A DNA stretch of 64,000 nucleotides from Sporobolomyces roseus (lineage: Eukaryota; Basidiomycota; Microbotryomycetes; Sporidiobolales; Sporidiobolaceae). Each line of letters begins with the position of its first letter. Position 1 is the first letter of the stretch. Where the stretch lies: positions 372,001 to 436,000 of the forward strand of contig JADILM010000011.1 of the NCBI GenBank assembly GCA_016617785.1. Direction: 5' to 3'. The position numbers and the translations under genes are program-made. Under the pieces are notes generated by a model. That model was not told where the DNA came from. It searched no databases and saw nothing but the letters and a program-made list of their open reading frames with translations. Below are positions 34,340 through 46,050 of this stretch, in pieces.

Positions 34340-36086
34340 ATGACCAAAGACGAAGTTGATCAAGTACCTCCAGCTCAAAAGTCAGGTCAGTCTCCCCTTG
34401 CCCCTTCTCCTTCCCTCTCTTCTTCCCCCGCAGTCCGCCACGCCTCCTTGCTTCTCTCCCTCCCTCAACACTCCACCTGAGCCCGAGAGGGAAGTTCTGA
34501 CAATCTTGTGAAAATCTGCAGGATGGTCTTCATTCCTCAAATCGATCGCATCTGCTTCAGGCGATCTTTCCTCCCTCACCGCTCCTTCCTTCATTCTCTC
34601 GCCTACTTCCCTCTCTGAATTCCCAAGTTACTGGGGTGAGTATCGCTTCTCTCTCATCTCCTTCATGCATTATGCTGATGACTGTCAGCGCGGCGCTTGC
34701 AGGTGAACCGACTGAACTTTTCACCGCTATCTCGGCGGGAACTTCACCTGAAGACCGTCAATTGAGGGTTACTAAATGGTTCATTTCGACTCTTAGTGGT
34801 CAATTCACTCGACGAGAGAAGGAAACCGTAAGCCAAACTTTGCGCGTACTCTCGCTCGACCATAGCGAAACTGAAATCTTCGTCGATTTTGTTCGTTCAA
34901 CAGGGTTCAGAGAAGAAGCCTCTCAATCCGTTAGTCTCCAGTCACGAGTCCTCGTCTGATTTTGAGCTGACGGTTTTTTTCCAACCCATAGCTTCCTCGG
35001 AGAACAGTTCAACGGACAGTGGAACAACGGAGAAATCGTTCTTCACACCGAGCAAGTCTCTCACCACCCTCCAGTGACCGGTAAGCACAAATCGAGCAGG
35101 CTGTATAGAGGGTTCATAATTGACTCCAGGGCTTCGAATTCTGTTTAGCCTACTACCTCGAGAACCCTTCGAAGGGAGTTTCACTCGAAGGAAACTGCGC
35201 GCAAAAGACCACTTTCTCTGCTCGAACTCTCAGCATTCGACAAGTCGGACACGCTATCCTCCGAGTCAAACTCGCTGACGGAAACGTCGAATGTGCGTTT
35301 CTCATTCACCTTTTCCCTGTCGAGCGAAACTTGACCCTTTCTCTCGTATCGTTTAGCCTACTTGATCACTCTTCCCAAACTCAAGATTGAAGGATTATGG
35401 TACGGAGCGCCTTATGTCGAATTAGACGGCACATCCTATATCCAGGCATCTCACGGTGCGGTCACGACGATCAAATATAGTGGGAAAGGATGGGTCTCCG
35501 GCAAATCTCACTCCTTCACCGCCGAAGTCGCACCAGCAACGGGAGCTCAAGTACTCTACACGATTTCGGGAGTTTGGTCAGGAGGAGAAAGTTCGTTCGT
35601 TAAACCTTCGAAGAGTGGATTTGAGGGTCAGGTCTTCTTGAACGCCGACGAGAACAATACGACACCGATTCAAGTTGCTCCGATCGAACAACAGCAGGAG
35701 TACGAGAGTAGGAGAGCATGGAAGGCGGTAGCGGATGGCATTCGAAGGGGTGATTTCGATGCTGCTTCGACAGCAAAGAGTGCTCTTGAGGTACGTCCTA
35801 TTCTCCCTGTATCCTTGTATATGGGAGCTGATGCATGGGTAAGTTGATACGTACAGAACGCTGAACGTCAGAAGCGCAAGGATGAAGCTGCCGCCGGAGC
35901 TGCTTTCCACCTTCGGTTATTCAACAAGGTACCTAACGACCCAGAGTACCGACAACTCGCATCGATGTGCAAGCACAAGGTACGTATCTCCCATCTTCTT
36001 CCACATTAGTTCCATTACTGACTCGCACTTTCTCGAAACGACAGCCTGATGAGGAGGAATCTTACGTTTTCCACGCTCGTCAATAG
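34340..36086 (+). CDS. KES1: Oxysterol-binding protein, Kes1/Osh4 type
   Basis: Lipid-exchange protein that moves sterol and PI4P between membranes and restrains Golgi exit. It consists of a single ORD domain without PH or FFAT regions, the Osh4/Kes1 form. The hallmark EQVSHHPP is present near 35055-35080, preceded by [15 protein letters not shown]. The N-terminal lid region includes [23 protein letters not shown], read across intron 1 (exon 1 34340-34385). Later blocks are [37 protein letters not shown] and, at the end, [11 protein letters not shown] with [15 protein letters not shown]. The stop is TAG at 36084-36086. Six or more short introns. All parts of the sterol-binding barrel seem to be present. 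Confidence 0.94.
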
Positions 36087-36441
36087 ACATCTCTCTCATC
36101 CTTTGATCTCGCTATAGTACACGCTCGCAGACTCTCAAGCTTATTGTGTCATTCCCTACCTCTCCCTCTTTTCATTTCTCTCTCTGACATTGTGTTTATG
36201 GACATCTCTTTCTTTCTCTCTCTTTGATTAATGAAATGCAGTCTACTTGTATACTCTTGCATGCTTTCTCGCTCGTTGAGCAACACTCGTCTCTAGTCTT
36301 TGTTCGCAAGAATCGTTCGACGAATTCGAGGCATTTTGGATCAAGACTCGTTCTGTGTTGCATTTGCTCCTCTTCTACTTCAGTCGAATCTTCCTAGAGC
36401 TATCCTCTCGAACAGTTGCGCTATGCATTGTCGATCTCGCG
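36087..36441. other. Convergent intergenic region
   Basis: Shared 3' UTR space of KES1 and the minus-strand coiled-coil gene, CT-rich and AT-rich on the KES1 side. No other feature seen. Confidence 0.4.
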
Positions 36442-38059
36442 TCAGGTTCGTTCACGCGGCAGAAGATTGCGAAAGGAGAGCTCACCATTCTCTTGTCTTG
36501 CTTCTGTCAACTTCTGGTTGAGCTCTCGGTTCTGGTCGGCGAAATGGCGAAGGAGTAGACCTGAGGAAGAACTCGAGAGATTTGGAGATTGAGGACTCGA
36601 AGAAGGACAGAGTTCAATACTCGGGAACTCGCTCCTTGCCGGGGAAAGCTGTCGATTACGGGGTTCAGCTGTTTTTACCCAACGGCTCAGGGGCCTGTGG
36701 ACAAAAACAAAGAGAGGAGCGAGACAGAACGCACCGACGTTATTTCGAGTCGCGGCGAGCTCTTGCGATAATTCGTTGTTGAGTTCCTTCAAAGCTTCTA
36801 CTTCCGCGTGAGCCTTGTCGAGTTGAATGACGACTCTGACGAAGCCTTCCCTGGCGCTCTCCTCATGAATACCGTCGTGATCCGTTTGTGTTTCCCGACT
36901 CTTGACGATTGGTTTCAAAGGATTCGTCTCGACAGTTTCTTCTCGTTTGGTACCTGTCGATTCCGGTTCGCGTTGCTTCGTCGTCTTGCTGCTAGCTTGT
37001 ACAGTTGGCGTCAATATCGAGTCGAGAATCTTGTTCATGGTGAGTGATTCAGACGGGATTCCAGCTCGACTGCAAACGTCCCAGATAGCTTCTACTGCTT
37101 CTTTCGCAAGGTAATGTAGAACGATGTCTGACGTTGGCGATAATCCATGCTCGTAATTCGCTGCGAGTAGTACGAGAGCACCGATTGCGTCTTGATACTC
37201 TGGTCGAGGAACACCACATTCGTGCTGTTTCACCGATCCTCGTCTTTAGTTTTCGATTCAACAGCAGGATCTTGAAACATTGCTTACGACAGAATGCTGT
37301 CTGATACGAGTCGTGACTTGTTCCAGGGTCGCACGTTCTGAGATTCCGATGATCTCCCTCGCTTTCGAAAGAGACGATGGAATGACGAGTCGGTTCGTAA
37401 GATAGTTGATTCGATCGGGATCTCGGGGGAAGACGAACTTGAGAACGTTGGGGTGAGCGAGTGAGTAGAACTCGTCGGGCAAGAGCTTCTGGAGGTAAGC
37501 TTCGATTTCGAGCGAAAGGATTTCGTAGAATCTTCGTTGTAGAGCGAGGAGGCCCCAGGTATCCTCCCCAATCGCTTTCGAGCCCGACTGTACAGCTGAG
37601 TGTAGCTCAGGCGAAAGCGTCTTGAACGGAGCACTCTGAGAGAGAATGCGAAAGGGTTCAACGTCTTTCAAGTTCTTCTCGTACATATGGGCGAGTAGAC
37701 CGAAGGTGAAGCCCAAAACGGCGCCGTGTATCAACTTGACTTGACTTGACGGCTTTGATTACTCGGCGGATCAGCAATTCACGTCTGTCGATCAGGAGGG
37801 AGCTGAGTGAAAGACTCACCTGATTTCGAGTATCGGCCATAACTTCATCGATCTTCCGGCCTAGTACTGCGAGAGCGTCTTCACCCACAAGATCTAGAAA
37901 GCTTGTGGCATCATCAGGGTCGAATGTGACGAATGTGAGAGGCTCTGTCGGTTCTGTTTCATTCCCTTTTTTTTGCGGTTTCTTCTGATCGTGCAGAGGC
38001 GTTTCGTGTTTGCAGTCTTGACCACAAGTAGCTTTCGAATGCTTCTGACGGGGTGCCAT
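36442..38059 (-). CDS. Unrecognised helical / coiled-coil protein
   Basis: Begins MAPRQKHSKATCGQDCKHET, a Lys/Cys/His-rich leader, then LTFVTFDPDDATSFLDLVGED. A second exon carries VKLIHGAVLGFTFGLLAHMYE and LLALQRRFYEILSLEIEAYL. A third carries PEYQDAIGALVLLAANYEHG and VLHYLAKEAVEAIWDVCSR. The C-terminal third has heptad-rich helices (VEALKELNNELSQELAATRNN; FADQNRELNQKLTEARQENG). An in-frame stretch of about 150 bp between the two helices (near 36600-36750) may be an intron. The middle part looks like a folded alpha-helical domain with no close family I know. The protein is probably cytosolic. A separate frame lies just upstream (38083-38481). Confidence 0.6.
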
Positions 38060-39346
38060 AGCTCTCTCTGCTTCTCCGGAGGCTAGAACTCGAGATGTTG
38101 ATCGATGGGACAAATTCGATGGGGAGAGCAAGGATGTGGATCTGAGGCTCCTCGTTGCTGTGTCGAAGTGTGTAAGTCTAGGTAAGGCTCGGAGGAAGAA
38201 GCGGGCGTGGTTTTGGCCGAAAGTGAAGTGAAGGAAACAGAGAACTTCAAACTCTTCGCACCAAGTTGAAACTCCCTCGAAGAAGCAGGAGATCTCTTCT
38301 TAGTAATGGACGTCTGTCGCATGACTTTAGATCCACTTACTCGTCTCACCAGAGCCGCCGCCACCGAAAGTGAGCGAGACATGTGGAAAATGCTGAGGTC
38401 TCGCGGTGTTGCTGGCAGGCTCATCTCACACATCTCATATTGCACGCTATCAGCACGGTTTTCAGTCTCCCACAAAGGCACGTAGATCTCTGTCCGGGCG
38501 AATGATCGTGATCAGTTGACTTGCACGAGAAAGGTTATCTTTCGCAAAAAGTGAGGCGAAAGTTCTCTAGCCTCGAGTTCTCAAGACGAGGCGGCGAGGT
38601 AGCTATAGAAACAAAGTAGCTCGACGGACAGCGTCAAACAGCCTCGAGAATGTCCCTGTTTGGTAGATATCGCGAAACTGTAAGCGAACGAAGCGAAAGG
38701 AACGGTAAATCGTCTTCAACGCTTCGGCGAACTCCTGAATAGCCTCAGAGTGATGGGAGAGCTTACAGCGTTACCTTGAGGAGGGCGCCAGTCGCCTATG
38801 TTCCAAGCAGAGGACTGTGAGGGTTTCGACTGTCCTGTTTTGTTTTTCAGCTTCGCGAATTCCATCGTTCCTCGCTGCCCGTCTGGTAGTCAGGCGCAGT
38901 CCCGAGTCGACGGCAGCCACTGTCGACGCTCACTGTTCATTAGACTCACGAACAGCGTATGTCCAGCGTCAGGCAGCGAAAGAGCCGCTTGAGAGCAAAA
39001 CTTGCGAAATCAGATCTGAGCGCGACGAAGAAGGAGGCGCGAGGTATCAGAAGCATGACCGGTGCGAGTCGTTCCCGTTATCGTACACGAGCAGTGAGTT
39101 CGGTGGAAGAGCGAAAGATTCGGAGCCACAGCTTGTCGACCGAGAGAACGGAGAGCAGGAGGAAGGGGGAAATTATTGAGTGTGGGGTGTTGAGAGAGCG
39201 ATAAGCAAAGAATGAGTGAAAGTCATACTGAGCTACCAAAGCACGTTTGAGGAGCAAGAGCAGGTCGATCAGTGAATGGAAGCAAGGCAAGAGGAAATTT
39301 TCAGGTTTGTTTTGGACCAATCGACCTTCGGGAAGTCGTCAACCCG
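38060..39346. other. Divergent intergenic region, largely without features
   Basis: About 1.3 kb between the coiled-coil gene and the first Zn2Cys6 gene. Apart from a weak minus-strand frame at 38083-38481 I find no coding exon, repeat or RNA gene. Long regulatory leaders are common for fungal transcription-factor genes. Confidence 0.4.
38083..38481 (-). CDS. Weak ORF upstream of the coiled-coil gene
   Basis: A 132-codon frame includes MSRSLSVAAALVRRVSGSK, an Arg/Ser/Ala-rich amphipathic start resembling a mitochondrial presequence. No domain follows, and it ends just before the coiled-coil gene start. It may be a small gene, a 5' UTR frame of the next gene, or chance. Confidence 0.22.
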   Translation of the reverse strand: MPLWETENRADSVQYEMCEMSLPATPRDLSIFHMSRSLSVAAALVRRVSGSKVMRQTSITKKRSPASSREFQLGAKSLKFSVSFTSLSAKTTPASSSEPYLDLHTSTQQRGASDPHPCSPHRICPIDQHLEF

Positions 39347-42300
39347 ATGGCGCAGTCTGGCTCTCACCACCAAGATTCACCTTTGGTTCGATCTTCCAGT
39401 AAAAGACCATTCGAAGCGTCTGCTCAAGAGATGGACGGTTCTCCACCTCCGTCTCATCAAAATCCCACCACTCATCTAGCCTCCGCCTCGGCCGGATCAT
39501 CGACTCCTTCAAATGGTGCACCAGCAAAGAAACGAATCACTCGCAAGAGGGCTATCATGAGTTGTAGGAATTGTACGGCGAGGAAGATTAGATGTGAGAG
39601 GGATTCAGGTCCGGGTCTACCTTGTAGAGCTTGCACGAAGCGAGGAGAAGGAGCTCTATGCGATCCTGGTTCAACTCCAGGTGCATCGAGTGCCAGTACT
39701 TCGTAAGCTATTCCTCGATTGACTGTCTTTTACCACTAGTTGATTCTTTCGCAATTTCGTTTCCTCATCTTTGAACAGAGACTTGAATTGCGGCGATCAC
39801 AGAGCGGATCTTGAACGAAGGGTTTCACATCTGGAGAACATGTTACTCGGACAAGGTTTACCTCCAGCTCATCGACGTCAGCCTTCGACAACGACAGTCA
39901 ATGGAAATTCACCCGGAGGAGAATTACTTCGTGCAAAGTCAGAAGGGAATCTTAGCGAGACTGAAGAGGCGGCTATGACTCTCGAGGATATAGGTGAGTA
40001 CTCAATCGACGGGATCAGAACAGGGACGAGCAGCTTGAAACTGACTTCGAATTGCGATCTCCACAGCTGTGAATGTTCGAGTTTCTGCCCCTCAAACTGT
40101 TCGACAGACTGCAGCTCCAGTAAGCTTTCATCTCTACACTCAGGTAGTACATCGCTGACCTTCGTTCGTATCGTAGGCTCCACCTTACAGCGCGAACGGA
40201 GTTGTTCCTCCTCCAATTGGTACTTCTCGATATCGAGAATCGCTACTCGTTCCTCAGATCTCGAAACGCTGGCGCTTTGTGCTAGAAGACTTGTACTCGG
40301 ATCTACCTAGTCGACCGAAGATGGACTTCCTCATTCACTACTTCTTCGGGAACGTTGGTTGGTTTTGGCTTCGTGAGTTCATTTCTTCATCTGCTAGGTC
40401 CTTAGTTCCCTTCCCTTCACTAACTTGTACGATCGGTTATATGATAGCCTATCATGGTCCGACTTTCCTCGCCGAATACGAAGCGTTTCATCAATTGATG
40501 CGAGAAGGGAGACAACTCGAGATTGATCCCCTTTGGCTTGCTACACTCTTCCTCGTGCGTCTCATTCTCCCTCTATCCGAGGGTAGCATCGTACTGATCC
40601 CTATCGATCATTGCAGACTATCGCCATTTCAGCAAATTCGATCGATTACATTCCTCCAGGAACAGATTTCACCTACGAAGAGTTGACGGGAATGTTCGCA
40701 AAGTACTTCGAAGATGGTCGAGCTGCGTTGGATTGTGGGGATGGATACGGTACCACTGCTCGAATCAGAACGATACAGGTCAGTTCGAACCTTTCCTCTC
40801 TGATCGATTCATCAACTCACCTTCGTACCCCTTTCATAGGCTGTAGTTCTCCTCGGTCCCCTCGCACTCAATTCTGGCGATCCAGGAAGAGTTGACATTC
40901 TCATCCCGTATGTTGCGGCAACGATGCGACTAGCTCAGCAACTCGGACTCGACAAACTTGGTTCAGACCCGTCGACAATGCCAACCTTCCAAGATCCAGC
41001 TCTACCACCAGGGACAAGCTCACTGAGGAGGGAGCTGGCGTTGAGAGCGTTTCATGGATTGTGTCACATTGATCAGACGACGTTCCGATGTCGACCCGTT
41101 CTACCTATGCATCTCGGTGAGCTAGTACTTTTTATGTTTCTAGCTCAATCGCAGTACTGACGACGCTCTCGATGACAGTCGACTGCGCTTTCCCTAGCAA
41201 CTTCAACGATCAAGATCTGTCTCCCGAAACCCTCTCTTCTCCCGCACCATCAAACGTCCGCACTATATCGGCTCACGAGGTCAGTCAACCCTTCTCCGTC
41301 TCTTACCTGACGAGGCTCGGAGCTAATTCGATTCGCTGCGATGCAGACTCTCCGTTTCCGAGTTGGCATGATTCAAAGAGCTTATCACGACACTGTTGTT
41401 CTCGATCCTTCTTACACATACGCCACCGTCCTTCACTGCGATACCGAAATGCGCAATCTACTTGAGGAGTACGATCTCGAACGACCAGAACCCAACGAAA
41501 CTACTCCGATGTTTTGGGCTCGAATCTTCTCGCTTCAGAATATCAACATTAGACTCATTCGCTTCCATCGACCTTGTGAGCCTTCTTTGGCCATGCTGAG
41601 CTGACGAAATACTGACAATCGTTCTCGCTCGCAGTCGCTTCGAAAGGTTACCGTGATCCCGATTTCCGAAAATCTACCGATTTGGCTCTTGCAGCTGCGA
41701 GAGTCGTGCTCGAAACTCAAAAGGAGCTCGATAGGACGCAGTGCCCGATCATCAAGGATTGCTACCAGCTCAATCACGTACAGGCGAGTCTCGTCATTGA
41801 TCTCGCGGCCGCCCCAGTCGATTCTGACCCCCTTCACTTGGTACAGATTGCTATCGTCGTTCTCTTCTCGACGATCTGGTACGACCAGGAACCCGAACAA
41901 CAACCAAGCGCCGACTATCGATTGATCAGCGACGCAACTTCAGCATTCCATCGAGCGCTCTCCTCGATCCGAGAACGAGTACGCAACGTCGCTCGACAAT
42001 CTCTCCTCGTCGTGCAATGTCTCTTCGAAGCCCTTCACAATCGTCAACCGAACAATCAAGGCGAAACTTACTCTCAAGTACTGAAAAGGATTAGCATGAT
42101 GGTGAGCGATGCTGAACGAAGAGCTGCGGCGTCGGCTAGCGGCGCTCCTTACCCCAGCGGACAAGCCACTCAACCCCCCAATTCGGCTCCGTATCCTCCA
42201 AACCAGCAACAACCAGCTCCTGGTCACAATCCTCAGCAACATCAATCTCAACCGGGAGGTCCTGTCGATTCGAGGGGAGTCATTATGGCTAGTCAAGGAC

Positions 42301-42521
42301 AATTACAAGGTCATCCTCAGCAACAGCAACAAGCGTACTACGCCCAACGACCACCTGCGTGAGTCTCTGTACCTTCGGGAAGTCATCCTAAATTCTCACT
42401 AATTCTTTCCTTACTCTTCGACAGTTCCGCTTCAAACAATTCGACGATACCTCCTCATGACCTACAATTCGACATTGGTGCGGATTGGGGTTTTGAATGG
42501 ATGCAACTCCCTCAACTTTGA
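39347..42521 (+). CDS. Zn2Cys6 fungal transcription factor 1
   Basis: Nuclear binuclear zinc-cluster regulator. After a Ser/Pro-rich start and a KKRITRKRA basic stretch comes CRNCTARKIRC..LPCRACTKRGEGALC, spaced C-x2-C-x6-C-x9-C-x2-C-x8-C; the nine-residue loop is at the long end of the usual range. A short coiled-coil linker follows (HRADLERRVSHLENMLLGQG). The fungal-specific middle homology region spans many exons: MDFLIHYFFGNVGWFWL, AYHGPTFLAEYEAFHQLM, then MRLAQQLGLDKLG and GLCHIDQTTFRCRPVLP. The C-terminus is Gln/Pro-rich (about 42150-42360) with a final DIGADWGFEWMQLP, a possible activation motif. At least ten introns. The start ATG is the first in the frame after upstream stops. The target pathway is unknown. 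Confidence 0.92.
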
Positions 42522-42936
42522 TCCTCTCTTTGTCCTGTCTCTACTATAGACAAAAATGTACCTCTCGCGCTTTACGATTAAATCTGTTCCCCCCTTGTTG
42601 CTAGCCTACCTTGTCGATCTATACTACTGCAAATCTGCTTTATTCTCGAATCGGGAAACTCTCGAGTTTGCGAAACTTGCGAGTTGAGAGAAATCGCTTC
42701 TTTATCGCACCGCTATCTCCCTAACTCAACTTCTCGCAAATCTCCTGAACGCACAGAAGCAAGATACAGCTCAACTAGGTCTCAGCAGATTGGTAAGCTG
42801 ATCACTGCATCTTCTCTCGCCGTGTTTGCGGCTGACTTGTTTCTTGATCTTCTTCCCACGGCAGCTTATCGACCACAACTACTCTGTTCTTGACACCTCG
42901 CCAGTGCATCAAGCAGATCTCTTACTTGCAGGAGTT
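42522..42936. other. Tandem intergenic region between the two Zn2Cys6 genes
   Basis: Terminator of factor 1 and promoter/leader of factor 2. The frame of factor 2 is open upstream of its ATG from about 42826 but without a convincing earlier start. A 5' UTR intron is possible. Nothing else seen. Confidence 0.4.
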
Positions 42937-45871
42937 ATGGCGGAAGCTCCTGATCCTTTGATGACGGTGCTGCCGGAAAGATTGAATCGCAGCTGTTCAA
43001 ACTGTGCCAGGGCGAAGCGTAGTTGTGATAGGAACGTACCGTGTGGAGCATGTGTCAAGAGGAATCAAGCGGCGAGCTGTCAGTCTCAACCTAGGAAGAG
43101 GAAATCGAAAGCGGGGTGAGTGAACTCTCTCTCTTTGCCTCTGCAAGCGCGCTAGGACTGACGCGACCCCGTTCATCTACTCTAGAGCTGATCCAGCGCA
43201 AGAACTCGACACTCGACGACGCTCCGCTCTCGAAGAGCTCGCTCTGTTCAGATCAACTCTCGATTCTTTGAAGGCTCGACTCCCGAACCTCGAATACTTT
43301 GTCGCAAACTCATCACTCAAGGAAGGAGATGAATCAAAGGAGATGGATGAGATTGTGAAGGCCTTCGGAGATCCAGTGACGGACCTGGGCGAGTTTGCGG
43401 ATGAAGGCAGTTCAGCAGCGAAACGACCGCTTCTCCCATCGATTGGCTCTTCAAAAGACCTCGAACCGCCTCTGAAGAAGCAAAAGAAGGAGACGACAGA
43501 CGAGAGCGAAGTCAACGTTCAAGCCGCGATCGATTTGGAGTTCTCCGCTTTGGGTCGACCAAGGAGGAACGAATGGAACTCGACCTCTCAACAAACGATG
43601 TATCACGATATCGACGACAACTCTCCAAGTCATCGATACGCTATTCTGGGTCCGGAACCTCCAAATGATTCACCCCTAGCAGTCTTCCCCGACAACGAGA
43701 GTTTGGCTAGCGCCGCTCCATCACCTCTCGAAGAAGATGTCATCTTCCGAGTTGGCTTGGATCGTTACGGTTGGCATGTGAGTCGCGCTGCACTCTATTC
43801 CCTATACATTTGCTGACAGAGTTGTGCGTGATCTGTAGCATTCGGTCGTTCATCGTCCGACATTTCATGGTCAACTCGCTGCTTTCCGAGACCTGGGGGA
43901 GGAACGGTTCGACAGAGCGTCTCTCGCTTGGATGAGCAGCTACTTCGCTCTCCTCGCAGTCAGTACGAAGCTACTCGGTGTCGAGGAACAGAATGAGCTA
44001 GATTGGTCGGAAGAAGAGACAAGCGAAGCTGCGACTCGATGGTAGGTCTCCCTTTTCCCTTCTTGATCTATAGCTAGCCTCATCTCCCAAGCAACAGGTT
44101 CAACTGCGCCATCTCGTGCCTGTATCGTCATAACTTCCTGCAAGCGCACGACTTCACCTGTCTGCAAGCCATCGCCCTTCTCGTTCTCTCCGGTCGCGAT
44201 TGCGGTTCTGCAACTCTCATCGCATCTCTACTGTCATCCGGTATCTCAATCGCTCAAGATCTCGGTCTACATCGACTCAGTACCAACGAGCAATGGGACA
44301 CATCGACGAAAGGGAAACCTCAAAGGCAACGGGCGAAGGCTTTGATTGAACGGGAAATGCAGAAGAGGGTACTGTGGGCGCTCGTCCACTCGGAATGGTT
44401 CGCGATTCCCTTCAAAGGTTACTCGCTGCTGGCAAAGCTACGGATCGAAACCCCTTTACCTCTCAACGCAACCGACGAGTGAGTCTTCTGCACCTCGCTT
44501 TTGACTGTCTCTCGTCACTCATATTTTCGCGTATACAGCGACCTCGCTACTGGTAACGTTGTCAGTCGACCTCGAGACGAGTTCACCTATTCATCGTGGC
44601 TCCTTCTCTACGTCGAAATCGGCGCAAGCATGGCGAGCGCTTTCGAAAGTAAGGACATCGTCACGAAGATCTCAGCGTCTCAAGCCTATCAAGCGTTCTT
44701 ACAAGCCGACAAGCAACTCGAAGCGATTCTTACGAACCTTCCGAATTGGCTCAAAGTAGACGGCTCACCATCAACGGGAATGCCAGACTCGATTGATCCA
44801 GGCATCTTGCGTTCGACTTTCCTTATCTCGCTCCAGCATAAGATCTTGTCGATTCATCGTCCATTCCTTTCGAAACCTTCACGAGGTGAGTCGGTCTAAC
44901 TATTCAGCTTCTGACCTCTTGCTGATGTGCGAGTTGTTTTGCAGCAACTACATACGCTTTTTCTCATCGACGAGTGGTCGACGCTGCTCGAGCAATCTTA
45001 CGAGAAGCTACGAAAGTGCAAGGAGTTCGAATCTGGACTGTTCTCTACCAGTTTGTCAAGTTCACTGCTTTCTCAGATTCATCTTCACTAACCGTCCTTC
45101 GAACATCCGCAGCATTTCGGTCGCATCCTTCTCGATGTCCCTAGAACTCTTCGAACAGCTGAAGAATCCTACTCCCGATAATGAAGCCATTCGAGAGGAG
45201 ATTCGTTCGGCTCTTCCAACCCTCGAAGGACTCAAGCAAGCTAGTCAAATCGCCGAACGAGGGTTAAACTTGGTGCTGCCGCTGCTGGCAGACGAGAAGC
45301 GGTTGCAGAGTGAGGTTGTGACTGACAAGAAGGGAAAGCGAAAGGTGAGATTCTGTCCGGTTTCTACTTCATTTGTCGACGCTGACGAGTCTTTCCACAG
45401 CTCAAGACAACTATGAATACGAGTCGCAATACATCAAGTGCTACCGATACACAGGTTACTCAACAGTCATCTCCTTCGACCTCTTTTCCTCTCCCCCAGC
45501 CCTCCGCACTCTTCGATCCCTCGCCTCAAGGTTACTTCCCATCTCAGCCTCATTCCGCTTCATCTTCTATCCCAGCTCAAGGATCTCCAAACGCCAACGG
45601 AGCCCCATTGCCTTCTCCTTACGACACCTCTGTTCCTTCATGGATGTACGGAGAGAATTTCCTCTACTCTCACCTCAGCGGATCGACAGCTGCAGGCGTA
45701 CCACCTCTTCCTTCTTTCGCTGCGCCATACGGCAACTCGATGCTGCCTCAAGGATGGGGAGTACCGCCACCGATGTCAGGAACCGATGCTTGGGGATGGG
45801 GAGTCGGAGGAGTCAACGGAATTGGAGGATTGAGAAGTAGGGAGACGACGGAAGATGTAGAGGAAGAATAG
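42937..45871 (+). CDS. Zn2Cys6 fungal transcription factor 2
   Basis: Second binuclear zinc-cluster regulator, head-to-tail with factor 1. The cluster CSNCARAKRSC..VPCGACVKRNQAASC has canonical spacing C-x2-C-x6-C-x5-C-x2-C-x8-C. A helical linker (ALEELALFRSTLDSLKARL) may mediate dimerisation. The fungal-specific domain has HRPTFHGQLAAF, CLQAIALLVLSGRDCG, SIAQDLGLHRLS and EREMQKRVLWALVHSEW, the common GLHR..E..RRVWW-type motif. Later helices include LQHKILSIHRPFLSKPSR. The C-terminus is Pro/Gly/Ser-rich and ends in DVEEE. Two basic KKQKK-type stretches lie near residue 165. About eight introns. The two factors do not look like recent duplicates: the zinc loops and linkers differ. Confidence 0.92.
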
Positions 45872-46050
45872 AGGAGCTCGCGTAGAGAGTATATATCGTT
45901 GAGGGTGATAACATAGCTTTGCAATTGCTTTTTCGGAATAGCTACAACAAAATCCGAATTGTTACGAGATCAAGAGAGGATGGTATTGGCTACAACAACA
46001 TTGTTCTGCACAAAAGGAGTCGATACAGAGAGGGTAAAGAAAGGAGATAC

